This document shows positions 6,070 to 8,025 of a DNA stretch of 8,025 bases, piece by piece. A model generated the notes under the pieces. That model saw only the letters and a program-made list of their open reading frames with translations. It was not told the origin of the DNA and did no database searches. Numbering within the stretch: the stretch's first letter is position 1; the number at the start of each line of letters is the position of its first letter. The stretch lies in the NCBI GenBank assembly GCA_023263825.1, contig JALQUJ010000094.1, positions 1 through 8,025 on the forward strand, read 5' to 3'. A program made the translations under genes and the position numbers. This DNA comes from Porticoccus sp. (GTDB lineage: Bacteria; Pseudomonadota; Gammaproteobacteria; Pseudomonadales; Porticoccaceae).

Positions 6070-7347
6070 ATGAGCAATAAGAAATTCCACCTCTCACAAG
6101 AAGGCACTGATACTTCTATTGAGTTACCAGTTCTTAGCAGTACTCTTGGTCAAGATGTAATTGATATAGCCAAGATCCCAGAAACCGGCTGTTTCACATT
6201 CGATCCAGGTTTTGGTGCTACTGCTTCCTGTGAATCTGCAATTACTTTTATTGATGGAGGTAAAGGTGTACTTCTACACCGCGGCTATCCTATAGAACAG
6301 CTTGCTGAAAAATCAGATTTTCTTGAAACTTGCTTTCTATTGCTGAACGGTGAACTACCCACTCCAGCTGAAAAAGCTGCCTATGAAGAAACGATTAAAT
6401 CCCACAGTCATGTAGATAGCTGTGTAGAAACATTCTTTTCTGGCTTTAAACAAGGCTCACACCCCATGGCAATGCTATGCGGCGTTGTAGGGGCCATATC
6501 CGCGCTTTATCACGACGCAACAGACGTAGCTAATGCAGAAGATAGAGTAGAAACAACGAACAGGCTTGTTGGCCAAATGCCTATCCTTGCAGCCATGTGT
6601 CATAGACACTTCTCAGGTTTACCTTTTGTTGCTTCAGATACCAGCCTCAGCTATTCAGAAAATTTTCTTAATATGATGTTTGGTACTCCAGGTGCTGAAC
6701 CAAAAATTAGCCCTGTACTCATTAAGGCAATGGATAGAATCTTTTTGTTACATGCTGACCATGAACAAAATGCATCAACATCTACCGTTCGACTATCAGG
6801 TTCATCAGGTGCCAACCCGTTTGCTTGTATTGCTGCCGGTATTGCTGCCCTATGGGGTCCTGCTCACGGTGGAGCAAACCAGGCTGTACTGGAAATGCTT
6901 GAGGAAATTGGTGACGAATCCAAAATTGACGAATTTATTCTTCGTGCAAAAGATAAGGAAGACTCCTTCCGTTTAATGGGCTTCGGACACAGGGTTTACA
7001 AAAACTTTGATCCACGCGCTAAAGTAATGAAAGAAAGCTGTGATGAAGTTCTTGCAGAATTAGGCCTGGAAAATGACCCATTACTGAAAATTGCCAAGCG
7101 CCTTGAACAAATTGCACTTGAAGATGAATATTTTGTCGAGAAAAAGCTCTACCCTAATGTAGATTTCTACTCTGGCATCATTATGAAAGCTATTGGCATT
7201 TCACCAGAAATGTTCACTGTGATTTTTGCCACTGGCCGTACCATTGGCTGGATATCTCACTGGCATGAAATGCTCAGTAACCCATATCGCATTGGTCGTC
7301 CGCGCCAGCGCTATACAGGTTACACAAAGCGTGACTATCCTGGCTAA
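6070..7347 (+). CDS. gltA: Citrate synthase, type II (GltA)
   Basis: GltA condenses acetyl-CoA and oxaloacetate to citrate in the cytoplasm, the entry step of the TCA cycle. The 425-residue product has the length and extended N-terminal domain of hexameric gram-negative citrate synthases (E. coli 427). Motifs include GQDVIDI (~27), TFDPGF (~43), GVLLHRGYPIEQLA (~66), HADHEQNASTSTVR (~228), WGPAHGGAN with catalytic His266, GFGHRVY with His307 and YPNVDFYSG with Asp365, equivalent to E. coli His264, His305 and Asp362. The ATG at 6070 has AGGAG six nt upstream. Compared with E. coli, some NADH-site residues differ (Arg109 to Ser111, Lys167 to Gln169, and Gly-Ala around Cys206), hinting at altered NADH inhibition. 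A strong promoter precedes it and an intrinsic terminator begins 30 bp after the stop, so it is probably monocistronic. Confidence 0.98.
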   Translation: MSNKKFHLSQEGTDTSIELPVLSSTLGQDVIDIAKIPETGCFTFDPGFGATASCESAITFIDGGKGVLLHRGYPIEQLAEKSDFLETCFLLLNGELPTPAEKAAYEETIKSHSHVDSCVETFFSGFKQGSHPMAMLCGVVGAISALYHDATDVANAEDRVETTNRLVGQMPILAAMCHRHFSGLPFVASDTSLSYSENFLNMMFGTPGAEPKISPVLIKAMDRIFLLHADHEQNASTSTVRLSGSSGANPFACIAAGIAALWGPAHGGANQAVLEMLEEIGDESKIDEFILRAKDKEDSFRLMGFGHRVYKNFDPRAKVMKESCDEVLAELGLENDPLLKIAKRLEQIALEDEYFVEKKLYPNVDFYSGIIMKAIGISPEMFTVIFATGRTIGWISHWHEMLSNPYRIGRPRQRYTGYTKRDYPG

Positions 7348-7377
7348 ACACAATAACTAGCTAGGCAAAGGCATCAC

Positions 7378-7410
7378 AAAAAACCGTCCTGGTAACAGAG
7401 ACGGTTTTTT
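7378..7410 (+). terminator. Intrinsic terminator after gltA
   Basis: AAAAAACCGTC (7378-7388) pairs perfectly with GACGGTTTTTT (7400-7410) around an 11-nt loop. The GC part of the stem is only five pairs, but the A-run before it and six T after it form a typical terminator, possibly active in both directions. The next 105 bp (to 7515) contain no gene or clear promoter that I can see. Confidence 0.9.
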
Positions 7411-7515
7411 GTTCTTAAAGCCCCCCTATTACCAACGATCTAGACCAATGTCGAATACCTGAGCTTCAAATCTGGTGCGATACTTAAGCTTTATTGTTGC
7501 CCTAGGTCTATTCTC

Positions 7516-7865
7516 ATGCAAAAGGTACAAGCCTATATTGTCGGTGCTTTTTTAATGTTTGGCTCTGCTCTTTGGGCGTCAATTTTGCCCAAAACATTAC
7601 TACTGTAATCGCACTCCTAGTTGTCTCATCACTTCTAGCAGGTTACGTCTATGCTACAAATTTGCCGCAATATGTCTGGGGAATGCTATTAGGTGTATGT
7701 GGTTATATGGCTGTTGAATTTCAACTCTAGGGTCCCGTATGTAAGCTTACAGGGCTCGTTCATGGTGTAGGCTTTCTATGTTCATTGTGTTGCGCTATTG
7801 CTGGGTACAGCCTATTCAGATGGAAAACAAAGTGGCAACTAAATCATAAAAAAATTATTGAATAA
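7516..7865 (+). pseudogene. Broken small membrane-protein gene, family not recognised
   Basis: From ATG 7516 a reading frame gives 30 residues (MQKVQAYIVGAFLMFGSALW...) and stops at 7606. The +3 frame continues in the same style from about 7575 (VNFAQNITTVIALLVVSS..., GYVYATNLPQYVWGMLLGVC...) up to a TAG at 7728-7730. It then reads on in the same frame (LVHGVGFLCSLCCAIAGYSL..., ending KWQLNHKKIIE) to TAA at 7863. Joined, this would be a protein of about 115 residues with four hydrophobic spans and a basic tail. One single-base deletion near 7572-7585 plus one nonsense change would explain the present state. The ATG has only a weak AGG upstream. I do not recognise the family. Alternatively the 30-residue ORF may be chance and the region simply non-coding. 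Confidence 0.5.
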
Positions 7866-7878
7866 ATTTGAAAGTACA

Positions 7879-7918
7879 AACAAAAAGGGCTGTACCAGAA
7901 GGTACAGCCCTTTTTGTT
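7879..7918. terminator. Bidirectional intrinsic terminator, 18-bp perfect stem
   Basis: An exceptionally strong hairpin: 18 nt at 7879-7896 pair perfectly with 7901-7918 around the loop AGAA. The GC-rich core GGGCTGTACC/GGTACAGCCC is flanked by five A on one side and five T on the other. On the minus strand it lies five bases after the tRNA-Ala CCA end and would terminate that transcript. On the plus strand it would end transcription through the decayed gene. Confidence 0.93.
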
Positions 7919-7922
7919 GAAT

Positions 7923-7998
7923 TGGTGGAGCCTAGCGGGATCGAACCGCTGACCTCAACACTGCCAGTGTTGCGCTCTCCCAGCTGAGCTAAGGCCCC
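7923..7998 (-). tRNA. tRNA-Ala, anticodon GGC
   Basis: A complete 76-nt cloverleaf with encoded CCA (complement of 7923-7925). The acceptor stem GGGGCCT/AGGCTCC contains the G3-U70 wobble pair that alanyl-tRNA synthetase requires. The D arm is GCTC-AGCTGGGA-GAGC, the anticodon arm CAACA-CTGGCAG-TGTTG gives anticodon GGC (reads GCC), and the T arm is AGCGG-TTCGATC-CCGCT. It closely resembles E. coli tRNA-Ala(GGC). Its promoter must lie beyond the right edge, and other tRNA genes may precede it there. Confidence 0.98.
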
Positions 7999-8025
7999 AT
8001 TTTTCTGTCGTGCTTTTAAGAGGCT

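Noticed and set aside
7923..7998. tRNA-Ala as an integration (att) site
   Set aside because: There is no integrase gene and no duplicated tRNA end in the window.

Overview
This window is a central-carbon (TCA cycle) locus from a gammaproteobacterium. The order sdhC-sdhD-sdhA-sdhB-sucA on the minus strand, with gltA facing away on the plus strand, is the arrangement known from Pseudomonas and relatives. The SdhA and GltA proteins also read as Pseudomonadales-type sequences. The DNA is AT-leaning, so a low-GC member of that broad group (for example a marine or host-associated lineage) fits better than Pseudomonas itself. Genus cannot be set from the sequence alone.

Layout. Positions 1-2341 (minus) hold the first 780 codons of sucA, the E1 subunit of 2-oxoglutarate dehydrogenase, cut by the window edge. 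Upstream lie sdhB (2424-3128), sdhA (3213-4988), sdhD (4993-5367) and sdhC (5358-5735), encoding the four subunits of succinate dehydrogenase. A 334-bp divergent region (5736-6069) carries a good sigma70-type promoter for each side, a hairpin beside the sdhC start codon and a large dyad in the gltA leader. gltA (citrate synthase) follows at 6070-7347 and ends at a clear intrinsic terminator. Positions 7516-7865 look like a small, broken membrane-protein gene. The window closes with a bidirectional terminator and a tRNA-Ala(GGC) gene on the minus strand.

How the genes work together. Citrate synthase brings acetyl-CoA into the cycle. 2-Oxoglutarate dehydrogenase makes succinyl-CoA, and succinate dehydrogenase oxidises succinate and passes electrons to quinone. 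Divergent promoters with distinct leader elements would let the two arms be adjusted separately.

I found no CRISPR array, insertion sequence, defence system or evidently new gene system. The points worth a second look are small: two leader structures, a 20-bp tandem repeat that copies the end of sdhA, the decayed membrane gene, and substitutions in the presumed NADH-inhibition site of GltA.
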